Source: Mesorhizobium sp. B2-7-2 (GTDB taxonomy: Bacteria > Pseudomonadota > Alphaproteobacteria > Rhizobiales > Rhizobiaceae). From it: a stretch of 64,000 nt of DNA. The first letter of the stretch is position 1. Each line of letters opens with the position of its first letter. The stretch lies in the NCBI RefSeq assembly GCF_006440775.1, contig NZ_VFTZ01000009.1, positions 124,001 to 188,000 on the forward strand. The letters run 5' to 3'. A program made the position numbers and the translations under genes. Positions 53,640 to 62,134 of the stretch are shown here, one piece after another. The notes under the pieces are model-generated. The model had not been told where the DNA came from and searched no databases. It worked only from the letters and a program-made list of their open reading frames with translations.

Positions 53640-53856
53640 GCGAGGGTTCCCGAACCGTTTTGCGTCCAGAGCAACTCGACGAAAAATGCGAAACGGCTTT
53701 TCGTCTGGAATTGCGTCAAATCAAGGAGACAGACGCCAGAGCCAGGCACCGACACCGATTTGCCGAGCCGGCTTCGGCGATGGCAGGGCTCATGCGTGAA
53801 AGAAACGGACGTGCCGGCATCTCGCGCCGGCACGTCCCTATTGCGTTCGTCGCCGC

Positions 53857-54654
53857 TCAGGCCTTGGGCAGCGGCATTTCCTTGACCGTGGAGGAGTCCG
53901 CCGGAGCATCGCTGTCGAACCACTTCTTGTGGATCGCGGCCAGCGTCCCGTCCTTCTTCATCGCCGTCAGCGCGTCGTTCAGCTTGCCGAGCAGCGGGTG
54001 GTCCTTGGTCATCATCAGGCCGTATTGCTCGCCGGTCTTGATGCGTTGCTTGACGACGAGGTCCTTCATTTTCTTGAAGGAGTATTGCATGCCGGGAATG
54101 TCGCTGACGGCGGCATCGACACGCCCGGCGCTGAGGTCGAGCAACAGGTTCTGCTGCGTGTCGTAGCCCTTCACGTCGCTGAAGCCGTCGGCCTGCTGAT
54201 GGTCCTTGACCCAGGTTTCGCCAGTGGAACCGGAAAGCACGCCGACGACCTTGCCCTTGAGGTCCGCCTCAGTGCTGATCGGGCTGTCGGCCTTGGTGGC
54301 TATGCCCATGTCGGAGTCATAATAGGGCTGCGTGAAGGACTGCGACTTCAGCCGCTCCTGCGTGATGGTGATCGAGGAGATGGCGACGTCGATGCGCTTG
54401 GAGGTGGTGGCGGCGAACAGCGCCTGGAAACCGAGATCGGCAATGTCGGTGGTCATGCCGATGCGCTTGGCCGCCTCATTGACGATGTCGACCTCGAAAC
54501 CTTCGAAGGTGCCGCTCTCGTTCTTGTATTCGAAAGGTGGATTGGTCGGGTAAGCGCCGACATTGAGCGCATCCGCGGCGTTAGCGGTAGCGGGGCCGGC
54601 GGCGATGCCGATGGCGGCGGCCATGAGAAGCAGGTTGCGACGAGTAAAGCTCAT
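53857..54654 (-). CDS. Polar amino acid ABC transporter substrate-binding protein
   Basis: This 265-residue periplasmic protein begins with an RR-containing signal peptide (MSFTRRNLLLMAAAIGIAAG, cleavage near residue 27 after ANA). The SBP_bac_3 fold shows YPTNPPFEYKNESGTFEGFE and VAISSITITQERLKSQSF. The twin arginine is suggestive of Tat export but the motif is not complete. It binds an unknown amino acid for the permease at 52965. The start at 54654 follows AGAGGGAA. Confidence 0.92.
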   Translation of the reverse strand: MSFTRRNLLLMAAAIGIAAGPATANAADALNVGAYPTNPPFEYKNESGTFEGFEVDIVNEAAKRIGMTTDIADLGFQALFAATTSKRIDVAISSITITQERLKSQSFTQPYYDSDMGIATKADSPISTEADLKGKVVGVLSGSTGETWVKDHQQADGFSDVKGYDTQQNLLLDLSAGRVDAAVSDIPGMQYSFKKMKDLVVKQRIKTGEQYGLMMTKDHPLLGKLNDALTAMKKDGTLAAIHKKWFDSDAPADSSTVKEMPLPKA

Positions 54655-54727
54655 TTCTGTTCCCTCTGTTGTTGAACGGGCGGGTTCGACCCGCACGGCT
54701 TTTTGCCGCCCCGCTTCCGGCAGGGCG

Positions 54728-55927
54728 TCAATTCATTGCGGCGGTCATGCGTTGAAGCGCCGTTTCTATCTGGCTGCTGTCGCGGCACACGCACATGCGC
54801 AGGAACGCCGCTGCCGAATTTCCGAATAGGTGACCGGGCGCAAGCCCGACCCGCGCCGTCTCCAGAATGCGGGCGCAGGCGCGGCGCGCGTCGTTCTCGC
54901 CCTCCAGCGCGAAGAACGCATACATGCCGCCGCGCGGCTTGGTCGGCAGGATGGTGCCCGGGATTTGCGCCAGCCGGTCATAGGCGAGGTCGAGGCCTAT
55001 CCTGATCCGCTGCCTGATTTCCTCGACCAGCGGCTCGCCCTGGCGGATGGCAGCGACGGCGCCGGCCTGGATCGGCGCGGCAGTGCCGCTGTTGACATAT
55101 TGCGTCATGGCGCCGAGCTGGTCGGCAACGCCCGACGGATGGGTCAGCCAGCCGATGCGCCAGCCGGTCATCGCCCAGGCTTTCGAGAAACTGTTGACCG
55201 AAAGCACCCTGTCGCCGTCCTCGGCAATCTGCAGGATGGAAGGGGCGACGTCGCCCTCGAAATAGAGCCGGCCGTAGACCTCGTCGGAGATGATCCAGAT
55301 GCCGGTGCGCCGGCTGAAGTCGAGCAGCGCCTGCATCTCCTCGCGCGTCGCGGTCCAGCCGGTCGGATTGGACGGCGTCGACAGGAAGATCGCGCGGGTG
55401 CGCGCGTCGCAGCTTGCAAACAATCGGTCGAGATCGAGCTGCCAGTCGCCCTTGAAGTCGAGCGAGAACGGGCGCGGCTCGCCGCCGATCAGATGGATGG
55501 CGTTGTGGATGTTGGGCCATTGCGGCGCGACATAAACGACATTGGTGCCGGCATCGACCAGCAGTTCCAGCGCCAGATAGAGCGCCTGCATGCCGCCCGG
55601 CGTCACCGTGGTCCGTGCGATCGGGATCGAGCGGCCGTGGATGCGCGTCTGGTACTCTGAAAGCGCCTCGTTCAGCGGGCCGTGTCCGCGCATGTCGGGA
55701 ACGTAGAAGGTCAGGCCTTCGTCGAAGGCGGCCTTCGCCGCGTCGCGGATGAAGGCTGGCGTCACCATATCGCCTTCGCCGTACCAGAGCGCGATGACAT
55801 CGCCGAGTTCCCGCGCGCGAACCGCGAGGTTGGCGATGTTTTCGGTGTGCAGATCGCGAATCTGGGCACGCACGCCATCGAAGGCATAGCGCGCGCTGGA
55901 CGATGAATGGGGCAGTATGAACGACAA
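54728..55927 (-). CDS. Class I/II aminotransferase
   Basis: This 399-residue PLP aminotransferase has Lys249 in SVNSFSKAWAMTGWRIG, STPSNPTGW (183-191), and DEVYGRLYF. It resembles aspartate/aromatic-type aminotransferases of subgroup I. It starts at TTG 55927 with GAGGGG upstream; no in-frame ATG precedes the conserved part. Its neighbours (amino acid importer, class V PLP enzyme, aldolase) point to catabolism of an imported amino acid through a keto acid. The substrate is not known. Confidence 0.88.
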   Translation of the reverse strand: MSFILPHSSSSARYAFDGVRAQIRDLHTENIANLAVRARELGDVIALWYGEGDMVTPAFIRDAAKAAFDEGLTFYVPDMRGHGPLNEALSEYQTRIHGRSIPIARTTVTPGGMQALYLALELLVDAGTNVVYVAPQWPNIHNAIHLIGGEPRPFSLDFKGDWQLDLDRLFASCDARTRAIFLSTPSNPTGWTATREEMQALLDFSRRTGIWIISDEVYGRLYFEGDVAPSILQIAEDGDRVLSVNSFSKAWAMTGWRIGWLTHPSGVADQLGAMTQYVNSGTAAPIQAGAVAAIRQGEPLVEEIRQRIRIGLDLAYDRLAQIPGTILPTKPRGGMYAFFALEGENDARRACARILETARVGLAPGHLFGNSAAAFLRMCVCRDSSQIETALQRMTAAMN

Positions 55928-56067
55928 GGACCGAACCCCTCTTACCCGGACACTGCGATGGACCGGAAAAGCCCCTCCAGCCGGACAGTCGCGATCTTGA
56001 TGCTATCCAAAGTACGGCGCTTTTCAAGGCGAAAGTTTTAAGCTTAAAGTTTGGTGCCCTCTTTCGC

Positions 56068-56841
56068 CTAGCCGGCTGCTTGCGCCAGTTCGGCGCGGGC
56101 GGCGGTGCCGTTGGCCGCGGCGCCGGCGCCGAGAAACATCGTGTCGCTGGCCAGCACGAAAAAGCTCGCGCCGCTGTCTGCCCATCGGGCGACACTCTGT
56201 GGGCTGGCGCAAAATATGCCGGCAGTCCTGCCATGTGCAATCGTCGCGCGAATGATTGTTCCGATCGCCTCGGAGAGCTTGTCCGCGCCTGCCGGGCCGA
56301 CCGCGTCGATCGACACCGAAAGATCGCCAGGGCCGACGAAGACCACGTCGACGCCGTCGACCGCTGCGATCGCTTCGATGTTGGCCAGTCCCTCCGATGT
56401 CTCGACCTGGACCGCGACGATTGTTCGGTCGTTGGCGGAGGCAAGATATTCGGGAATGCGATAGCCATAGCCCGCGGCCCGGCCGGGACCGACACCGCGC
56501 TCGCCTTGCGGCGGATAGCGCGAGGCCTTCACCGCCATTGCGGCCTGCTCCGCCGTCGAGACGCGCGGCACGAGCACGCCTTGCGCGCCGCTGTCCAGCG
56601 CCGCCTGAATGGCTTCCGGCGCATGGCCGGGAACCCGGACCATAGCCGGCACGCGATGCACGTCGGCTGCTCGCACCATGGCCTCGATCATGTCGCGTGA
56701 GATCTGCGCGTGCTCCCAGTCGATGCAGAGGAAATCGAGGCCGGACAGTGCCATCACCTCGACGGCGACCGGATGGGGAATGGCGGCGAATGATCCGATG
56801 AGGTTCGTCTTGCCGATGCACTTCTGGCGGAACTCGCTCAT
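56068..56841 (-). CDS. HpcH/HpaI-family aldolase
   Basis: This 257-residue class II pyruvate aldolase shows DWEHAQIS (His44 as the likely base), Arg69 in MVRVPG, VQVETSEGLANIEAIAAVDG with the metal-binding Glu, and VGPGDLSVSIDA with the metal-binding Asp. Such enzymes split 2-keto-3-deoxy or 4-hydroxy-2-keto acids into pyruvate and an aldehyde. AAGGGGA supports the ATG at 56841. Next to an aminotransferase it could act on the derived keto acid; this is inference. Confidence 0.9.
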   Translation of the reverse strand: MSEFRQKCIGKTNLIGSFAAIPHPVAVEVMALSGLDFLCIDWEHAQISRDMIEAMVRAADVHRVPAMVRVPGHAPEAIQAALDSGAQGVLVPRVSTAEQAAMAVKASRYPPQGERGVGPGRAAGYGYRIPEYLASANDRTIVAVQVETSEGLANIEAIAAVDGVDVVFVGPGDLSVSIDAVGPAGADKLSEAIGTIIRATIAHGRTAGIFCASPQSVARWADSGASFFVLASDTMFLGAGAAANGTAARAELAQAAG

Positions 56842-56960
56842 GCCGTCCCCTTCTGAGTTGTCCAATGCATACCCGCAAATGACGGCGAGGCGAAGCTATT
56901 TCAGGCTTGAAATATTTTCACGCCGGCCTAGCGTGTGGCGTCCCGCCGCGAGTTTCCGAG

Positions 56961-58052
56961 ATGATCAAAGCCCATCCCCTGCACGGCCCGAACAGACTGA
57001 AGCTCGGCGTCTTCTCGACCAATGCCGATGGCGGGCTTGCCATCACCGACGTGCCGGAACGCTGGACCGCAAGCTGGCGGGATAATCTGACGGCGGCGCA
57101 GATAGCCGACCGCGCCGGGCTCGAATTCATGCTGCCGATAGCGCGCTGGCGCGGTTTCGGCGGCCGCAACAAGGTCCGCGAATTCTCCTTCGAGACCTTT
57201 ACCTGGGCGGCGGCGCTCGCGGCCGTTACCGAGCAGATCGGCCTGTTCATGACGGTGCATGTGCCGCTGGTGCATCCGCTCTACGCCGCCAAGGCGCTGG
57301 CGACGGTCGACCACATCAGCCAGGGCCGCGCCGGGCTCAACATCGTTTGCGGCTGGAACCCGAAGGAATTCGGCATGTTCGGCACGCCGCTGGTCGAGAA
57401 AGGCTATGATCAGGCGGCGGAATGGATCGAGATCCTCCAGCGGCTTTATGCATCGAGCGAGCCTCTCGACTATGAAGGCGCTTATTATCGGCTCAAGGAA
57501 GCGGTGAGCCGGCCGGCCAGTCTTCAGGTTCCGCGGCCGGTGACGATGAATGCCGCTTTCGGCGGCCCGGGCCGGGATTTCGCCGCCGCCAGATGCGACT
57601 ATCTGTTCACGACCTTTTCCGAGATGAACGATGCCGGCAAGCATGTCGCCGACATCGGTGAGCGCGCCGACAAGGCGGGCCGCGATGTCGGCGTCTATAC
57701 GGTAGCGCATGTCGTCTGCCGCCCGACGATGGAAGAGGCGCAGGCCTACTACACGCGCTACGCCGTCGCGATGGCCGATCACGAAGCCGTCGATGCCCAT
57801 ATGGCGGGCAAGAAGGAATTCTCCCAGTCGCATGACCCGCACGCCTATGACCGCTACCGGCAGCGCTTTGCCGGCGGCGCCGGCACTTATCCGTTGATCG
57901 GAACCCCTGAAAAGATTGCCGCCGATATGGTCGCCATTGCCGGGCATGGCTACCAGGGCATCGCGTTGTCCTTCGTCAATTACACCCAGGAACTGCCCTA
58001 TTTCTGCGACCATGTTCTGCCGATTTTGAGACAGGCAGGACTGCGAGGATAA
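56961..58052 (+). CDS. LLM-class flavin-dependent monooxygenase
   Basis: This 363-residue protein has the bacterial-luciferase-like TIM barrel: LKLGVFSTNADGG at the first strand, TVHVPLVHPLYAAKALATVD, and GRAGLNIVCGWNPKEFGMFG. Close relatives include RutA, alkanesulfonate and dimethylsulfone monooxygenases, which use reduced FMN and oxygen. The segments TWAAALAAVTEQIGLF and VCGWNP are most like RutA/SfnG-type enzymes. It is divergent from the aldolase. The start at 56961 lacks a strong ribosome site; an in-frame upstream TTG near 56907 is possible. Confidence 0.85.
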   Translation: MIKAHPLHGPNRLKLGVFSTNADGGLAITDVPERWTASWRDNLTAAQIADRAGLEFMLPIARWRGFGGRNKVREFSFETFTWAAALAAVTEQIGLFMTVHVPLVHPLYAAKALATVDHISQGRAGLNIVCGWNPKEFGMFGTPLVEKGYDQAAEWIEILQRLYASSEPLDYEGAYYRLKEAVSRPASLQVPRPVTMNAAFGGPGRDFAAARCDYLFTTFSEMNDAGKHVADIGERADKAGRDVGVYTVAHVVCRPTMEEAQAYYTRYAVAMADHEAVDAHMAGKKEFSQSHDPHAYDRYRQRFAGGAGTYPLIGTPEKIAADMVAIAGHGYQGIALSFVNYTQELPYFCDHVLPILRQAGLRG

Positions 58053-58089
58053 GGTCCGGTCGGTACCTGCTGGCGGGGGCTTTCGCAAC

Positions 58090-58276
58090 TTCGTCATTCC
58101 AGGGCGGAGCAGGAGCGAAGCTCCGTCGCGGAGACCCTGGAATCCATTCCGTTACCTCGGACGCAGGGCGCAGCGGAGCAGAATTCTGCACCGATGCGGC
58201 GCGTCGAAGTCACGGAATGGATCCTCGGGTCTGCGCTGCGTCGCTATCGCTCCTTGCTCCGCCCGTGGATGACGAA
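58090..58276. repeat. Dispersed ~185-bp element with terminal inverted repeats, copy B
   Basis: The ends TTCGTCATTCC (58090-58100) and GGATGACGAA (58267-58276) match those of copy A, and the inner words ATCCATTCCGTTACCTC, GCAGAATTCTGCACC and GTCACGGAATGGATCCTCGG occur in the same order. It lies in direct orientation relative to copy A, 6.5 kb away. It ends 12 bases before the stop of the RidA-like gene. Confidence 0.85.
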
Positions 58277-58288
58277 GCGATGGGGCGC

Positions 58289-58684
58289 TTATTCCGGGAT
58301 AACAGCCGTCGCCTGAATCTCAACCTTCGCACGGTCCTCGACCAGCGCCACCACTTGCATCGCCGCCATCGCCGGAAAATGCCGGCCGATCACGTCGCGA
58401 TAGGCCTCGCCGATGCCTTTGAGGTTGCCGACATATTCCGCCTTGTCGGTAAAGTACCAGGTCATCGAGGTGATGTGTCGCGGCTCGCCGCCGGCTTCGG
58501 CGAGCACGGCAACGACATTGGCGAGCGTCTGGCGCACCTGGCCGACGAAGTCGTCGGTCTCGAACCGGCATTCGGCATTCCATCCGACCTGGCCGCCGAT
58601 AAAGACAAGCCGGCCACGCGCGGCCACACCATTGGCGTAGCCGATCGGTTTGACCCAGCCTTCCGGCTGCAGGATGGTGTGCAT
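58289..58684 (-). CDS. RidA/YjgF-family protein
   Basis: This 131-residue protein has the RidA fold pattern (LVFIGGQVGWNAECRFET, QTLANVVAVLAEAGG, and KVEIQATAVIPE). RidA proteins hydrolyse reactive enamines and imines. By eye, the catalytic arginine that precedes the KVEI strand in E. coli RidA is replaced by Leu114, so classical deaminase activity is doubtful and it belongs to another subgroup. AGGGGG sets the ATG at 58684. It is the last visible gene of the CoA-thioester cluster. Confidence 0.88.
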   Translation of the reverse strand: MHTILQPEGWVKPIGYANGVAARGRLVFIGGQVGWNAECRFETDDFVGQVRQTLANVVAVLAEAGGEPRHITSMTWYFTDKAEYVGNLKGIGEAYRDVIGRHFPAMAAMQVVALVEDRAKVEIQATAVIPE

Positions 58685-58713
58685 GTCCAGTTCCCCCTGG
58701 TTCAAACTCGTTG

Positions 58714-59862
58714 TCACGCCCCGCCCATCACCTGCCTGGCGATGACCACCTTCTGCACGTCCGAGGCGCCCTCATAGATGCGCAGCGCCCGGATCTCGCG
58801 ATAGAGGCTCTCGACGATATGGCCCTTGCGCACGCCGTCGCCGCCATGCAGCTGCACCGCCTTGTCGATCACCTCCTGCGCCTTGTCGGTGGCGAAGAGC
58901 TTCGCCATCGCCGCCTCCCGCGTCACCCGCGCGGCTCCCATGTCCTTGGTCCAGGCGGCGCGGTAGATGAGGAGCGCAGCGGCGTCGACATCGAGCGCCA
59001 TGTCGGCGAGGTGACCCTGCACCATCTGCAGCTCCGCCATCGGCGCGCCGAACAGTTTTCGCTCGGCCGCGCGTTTGATGCTTTCGTCCAGCGCGCGCCG
59101 CGCAAAGCCGAGGGCGGCCGCGCCGACCGTCGAGCGGAAGACGTCGAGCACCGACATGGCGATCCGAAAACCGTCGCCGGGCTTGCCGATCAGGCCGGAA
59201 GCCGGAACGCGCACATTGTCGAAGGACAGCCGCGCCAGAGGGTGAGGGGCGATGACCTCGAGCCGCTCGGCGACGCTGAGCCCCGTCGTCTCCGCCGGCA
59301 CGATGAAGGCTGAAATGCCTTTCGCGCCCGGCGCCTCGCCGGTGCGAGCGAAAACGACATAGAGGTCGGCGATGCCGCCATTGGAGATCCAGGTCTTTTC
59401 GCCGCAAAGCACATAGTCGCCGCCGTCGCGGTCGGCGGTCATTTCCATATTGGCGACATCCGACCCTGAGCGTGGTTCGGAGAGCGCAAAGGCGGAGATC
59501 GCTTGGCCGGCCCGCGTCTTGTCCAGCCAGCGCTGCTGGTCCGGCGTGCCGAACAGCGTGATCGCGCCGGTGCCCAGCCCCTGCATGGCGAAGGCGAAAT
59601 CGGCGAGCCCATCGTGGCGGGCGAGCGTCTCGCGCGTGATGCAGAGCGTGCGCACATCGAGCGGCGCGGGTTTGGCCGGGTCGAGCGCCGTCGGCTTCAG
59701 CCATCCGTCGCGGCCAAGCATCGCCACGAGCGCGCGGCAGGCGGCATCGATATCGTGATGGTCGACGGGGAGATTCTTTGCGCACCAGGCGTCGAGCTGC
59801 TCGGCGAGTTGGCGGTGGCGATCTTCGAAAAAGGGCCACGAGAGGAAGGTGCGGTCAGGCAT
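58714..59862 (-). CDS. Acyl-CoA dehydrogenase
   Basis: This 382-residue flavoenzyme has the three acyl-CoA dehydrogenase domains. Markers are [32 protein letters not shown], and the C-terminal YEGASDVQK, whose Glu364 is the likely catalytic base. It should insert or remove a C2-C3 double bond of a CoA thioester. GGAGG supports the ATG at 59862; the frame remains open upstream only through the repeat element. It ends 29 bases before the RidA-like start and belongs to the aromatic CoA cluster by context. Confidence 0.92.
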   Translation of the reverse strand: MPDRTFLSWPFFEDRHRQLAEQLDAWCAKNLPVDHHDIDAACRALVAMLGRDGWLKPTALDPAKPAPLDVRTLCITRETLARHDGLADFAFAMQGLGTGAITLFGTPDQQRWLDKTRAGQAISAFALSEPRSGSDVANMEMTADRDGGDYVLCGEKTWISNGGIADLYVVFARTGEAPGAKGISAFIVPAETTGLSVAERLEVIAPHPLARLSFDNVRVPASGLIGKPGDGFRIAMSVLDVFRSTVGAAALGFARRALDESIKRAAERKLFGAPMAELQMVQGHLADMALDVDAAALLIYRAAWTKDMGAARVTREAAMAKLFATDKAQEVIDKAVQLHGGDGVRKGHIVESLYREIRALRIYEGASDVQKVVIARQVMGGA

Positions 59863-59899
59863 GCTTGCCTCCGCTATTCTCAAAAGTTTCCGCTCTACG

Positions 59900-60059
59900 G
59901 CGCCCCCCTCTGTCCTGCCGGACATCTCCCCCTCTGGGGGGGAGATTGGCAGTTTTGGTGCCCCGCTCAATCCTGTGGCGTTGGTGGTTGGCGAAAGCGG
60001 GGGCGACATCCGATCTCCCCCCTAGAGGGGGAGATGGCCGGCGGGCCAGAGGGGGGCGC
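59900..60059. repeat. Long inverted-repeat element, family with 15765-15923
   Basis: Arms 59900-59946 and 60013-60059 (about 47 bp) are inverted near-copies carrying GTCCTGCCGGACATCTCCCC on the left, more diverged on the right. They match the arms at 15765-15923, whereas the centres differ. The element splits the catabolic cluster between the enoyl-CoA hydratase-like and acyl-CoA dehydrogenase genes. Confidence 0.85.
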
Positions 60060-60093
60060 TGTCCCGCCAGCGTTGCCAACAACACACCCATCC

Positions 60094-60906
60094 TCAACTC
60101 CCCTCGAACACCGGCTTTTCCTTCGCGGCGAACGCCTTGTAGGCCCGCTCGAAATCGCCGGTCTGCATGCAGATCGCCTGCGCCTGCGCTTCCGCTTCGA
60201 TCGCTTGCTCGAGGCCCATCGACCATTCCTGGTTGAGCTGCGTCTTGGTGATGCCATGCGCGAAGGTAGGGCCGGAGACGATGCGCGCGGCCATGTCGAG
60301 CGCGTCGGCCTCCAGCGCCGCCGGTTCGACCAGCCGGTTATAGAAACCCCAGCGCTCACCCTCAGTGGCGCTCATGGTGCGGCCGGTGTAGAGCAATTCG
60401 GCGGCGCGGCCCTGGCCGATGATGCGCGGCAGGATCGCGCAGGCGCCCATGTCGCAGCCGGCGAGGCCGACGCGCGTAAACAGGAAGGCGGTCTTTGCCT
60501 CCGGCGTGGCGATGCGGATATCGGAAGCCATGGCGATGATCGCGCCGGCGCCGACCGCGACGCCGTCGACGGCCGCGATGATCGGCTTGCCGCAGTTGAG
60601 CATCGCCTTGACGAAATCGCCGGTCATGCGCGTGAAGGCGAGCAGCGCCTTCATGTCCATCTTGACCAGCGGCCCGATGATGTCGTGGACATCGCCGCCC
60701 GAGCAGAAATTGCCGCCATTGGGCAGGAACGCCACGGCGTCGACGTCCTCCGCAAAGACGAGCTCGCGAAACGTGTCGCGCAGCTCGGCATAGCTGTCGA
60801 AGGTCAGCGGGTTCTTGCGCTCCGGCCGGTCCAGCCGGATTCTTGCGACCCGGCCCTCGACCTGCCAGAGGAAATGCTTCGGCTTGAGCTTGGCCATGGC
60901 GCTCAT
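60094..60906 (-). CDS. Enoyl-CoA hydratase/isomerase-family protein
   Basis: This 270-residue crotonase-fold protein has the oxyanion-hole segments [10 protein letters not shown] and [20 protein letters not shown]. The segment where hydratases carry their first catalytic glutamate (QPEI-like) reads [15 protein letters not shown], with Arg in that place. A reaction other than simple hydration, such as ring hydrolysis or isomerisation, is therefore possible. GGGAGG precedes the ATG at 60906, which overlaps the MarR stop by 4 bases. It belongs to the aromatic-CoA cluster. Confidence 0.9.
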   Translation of the reverse strand: MSAMAKLKPKHFLWQVEGRVARIRLDRPERKNPLTFDSYAELRDTFRELVFAEDVDAVAFLPNGGNFCSGGDVHDIIGPLVKMDMKALLAFTRMTGDFVKAMLNCGKPIIAAVDGVAVGAGAIIAMASDIRIATPEAKTAFLFTRVGLAGCDMGACAILPRIIGQGRAAELLYTGRTMSATEGERWGFYNRLVEPAALEADALDMAARIVSGPTFAHGITKTQLNQEWSMGLEQAIEAEAQAQAICMQTGDFERAYKAFAAKEKPVFEGS

Positions 60907-61367
60907 TCGCGTCCCTCCCAATTGCTGCGGAACGATTTCAGCATGCCGGTCAGCTGCCGCGCCTCGTCCTCGCTGACATTGCCGAGAAGCTCGCCGACCC
61001 AATTCTCATGCGCGGCGGCGATCGCGGCGAAAGATTTCGAGCCTTCCTCGGTCAGCCGCACCATCGAGGTGCGGCGGTCGCCGTTGCGGCGCGCCCGCGT
61101 CACCAGCCCTTCGGAAACCAGCCGGTCGACGATGCCCGTCACATTGCCGTTCGACACCAGCAGGAAGCGCGACAGGTCGCTCATCAGCATGCCTTCCGGC
61201 GAGCGGTAGAGCGCCGCCATCACGTCGAAGCGCGGCAGCGTGGTGTCGAACTCCTTCTTCAGGCGCTCGCGCAGCTCCGCCTCGATGGTGCGCGAGGCGC
61301 GCAGCAGGCGTATCCACAGCCGCAGCCTGTCCTTGCCCGGTCCGGCGGAAGTCGGCCCCGCTACCAT
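60903..61367 (-). CDS. MarR-family regulator
   Basis: This 154-residue protein has the MarR winged helix: [39 protein letters not shown], and the wing [16 protein letters not shown]. Such regulators of aromatic-CoA pathways bind the CoA thioester and are often repressors. It lies inside the cluster, overlapping the dehydrogenase gene upstream by 7 bases and the hydratase gene downstream by 4, so it is transcribed with the genes it probably controls. Confidence 0.93.
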   Translation of the reverse strand: MVAGPTSAGPGKDRLRLWIRLLRASRTIEAELRERLKKEFDTTLPRFDVMAALYRSPEGMLMSDLSRFLLVSNGNVTGIVDRLVSEGLVTRARRNGDRRTSMVRLTEEGSKSFAAIAAAHENWVGELLGNVSEDEARQLTGMLKSFRSNWEGRE

Positions 61368-62134
61368 GTCTCGCCTCCCGAGATCGAAATGGCCTGCCCG
61401 GTGATCGACCGCGCGGCGTCGCTGCACAGCCAAAGCACCGCCGCCGCAACCTCTTCTGGCTGGATGAAACGCCCTTGCGGGTTCGTCGCCGCAAGGCTCG
61501 CGCGCGCCTCGTCGGTGGAACGTCCGGTCTTCTCGACGATGCGCTGGACGGACTCCTCGATCATCTCGGTTTCGACGAAGCCCGGACAGACGGCGTTGAC
61601 GGTGACACCGGATTTGGCGGTCTCGGCAGCCAAGGCCCGCATCAGCCCGACAACGCCGTGCTTGGCCGCGACGTAAGGTGCGACATAGGCATAACCCTTG
61701 AGGCCCGCGGTCGAGGCAATGAAAATGATCCGGCCTGTCTTTCGCGCGAGCATTCCGGCGAGCGCCGGCCTCACGGTCAGGAAGGCGCCGGTGAGATTGA
61801 CGTCGAGCGTGCGCTGCCAGTCGGCCAGCGCGGTCTTGTGCGCCGCCGCGCTGCTCGCCATGCCGGCATTGGCCACGACGATGTCGAAGGGTCCGCGCGC
61901 GGCTTCCGCCTTCTGGTACACGTCCGCCATGTCGGCCTCGTTCGTGACGTCGGCGGTGACGGCAAAGATGCGGTCGTTTTCCTTTGCAACCTCGGCCAGC
62001 GCCGCTTCGCGCCGCCCGCATATGGTGACGGCCACACCTTCTGCCGCCAGCGCTTGCGCAATGGCTTTGCCGACGCCGGAACCGCCGCCGGTGACCAGTG
62101 CGTGCTTGCCGGCAATTTCGCGCACGGCGCTCAT
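61361..62134 (-). CDS. Short-chain dehydrogenase/reductase (3-hydroxyacyl-CoA dehydrogenase-like)
   Basis: This 257-residue classical SDR has [10 protein letters not shown] (15-24) for the cofactor, NAG at 89-91, and the catalytic set Ser141, Tyr154 and Lys158. In an aromatic CoA cluster such enzymes oxidise a 3-hydroxyacyl-CoA or reduce a ring ketone. The start at 62134 overlaps the stop of the upstream monooxygenase/reductase gene by 4 bases. Confidence 0.92.
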   Translation of the reverse strand: MSAVREIAGKHALVTGGGSGVGKAIAQALAAEGVAVTICGRREAALAEVAKENDRIFAVTADVTNEADMADVYQKAEAARGPFDIVVANAGMASSAAAHKTALADWQRTLDVNLTGAFLTVRPALAGMLARKTGRIIFIASTAGLKGYAYVAPYVAAKHGVVGLMRALAAETAKSGVTVNAVCPGFVETEMIEESVQRIVEKTGRSTDEARASLAATNPQGRFIQPEEVAAAVLWLCSDAARSITGQAISISGGETW

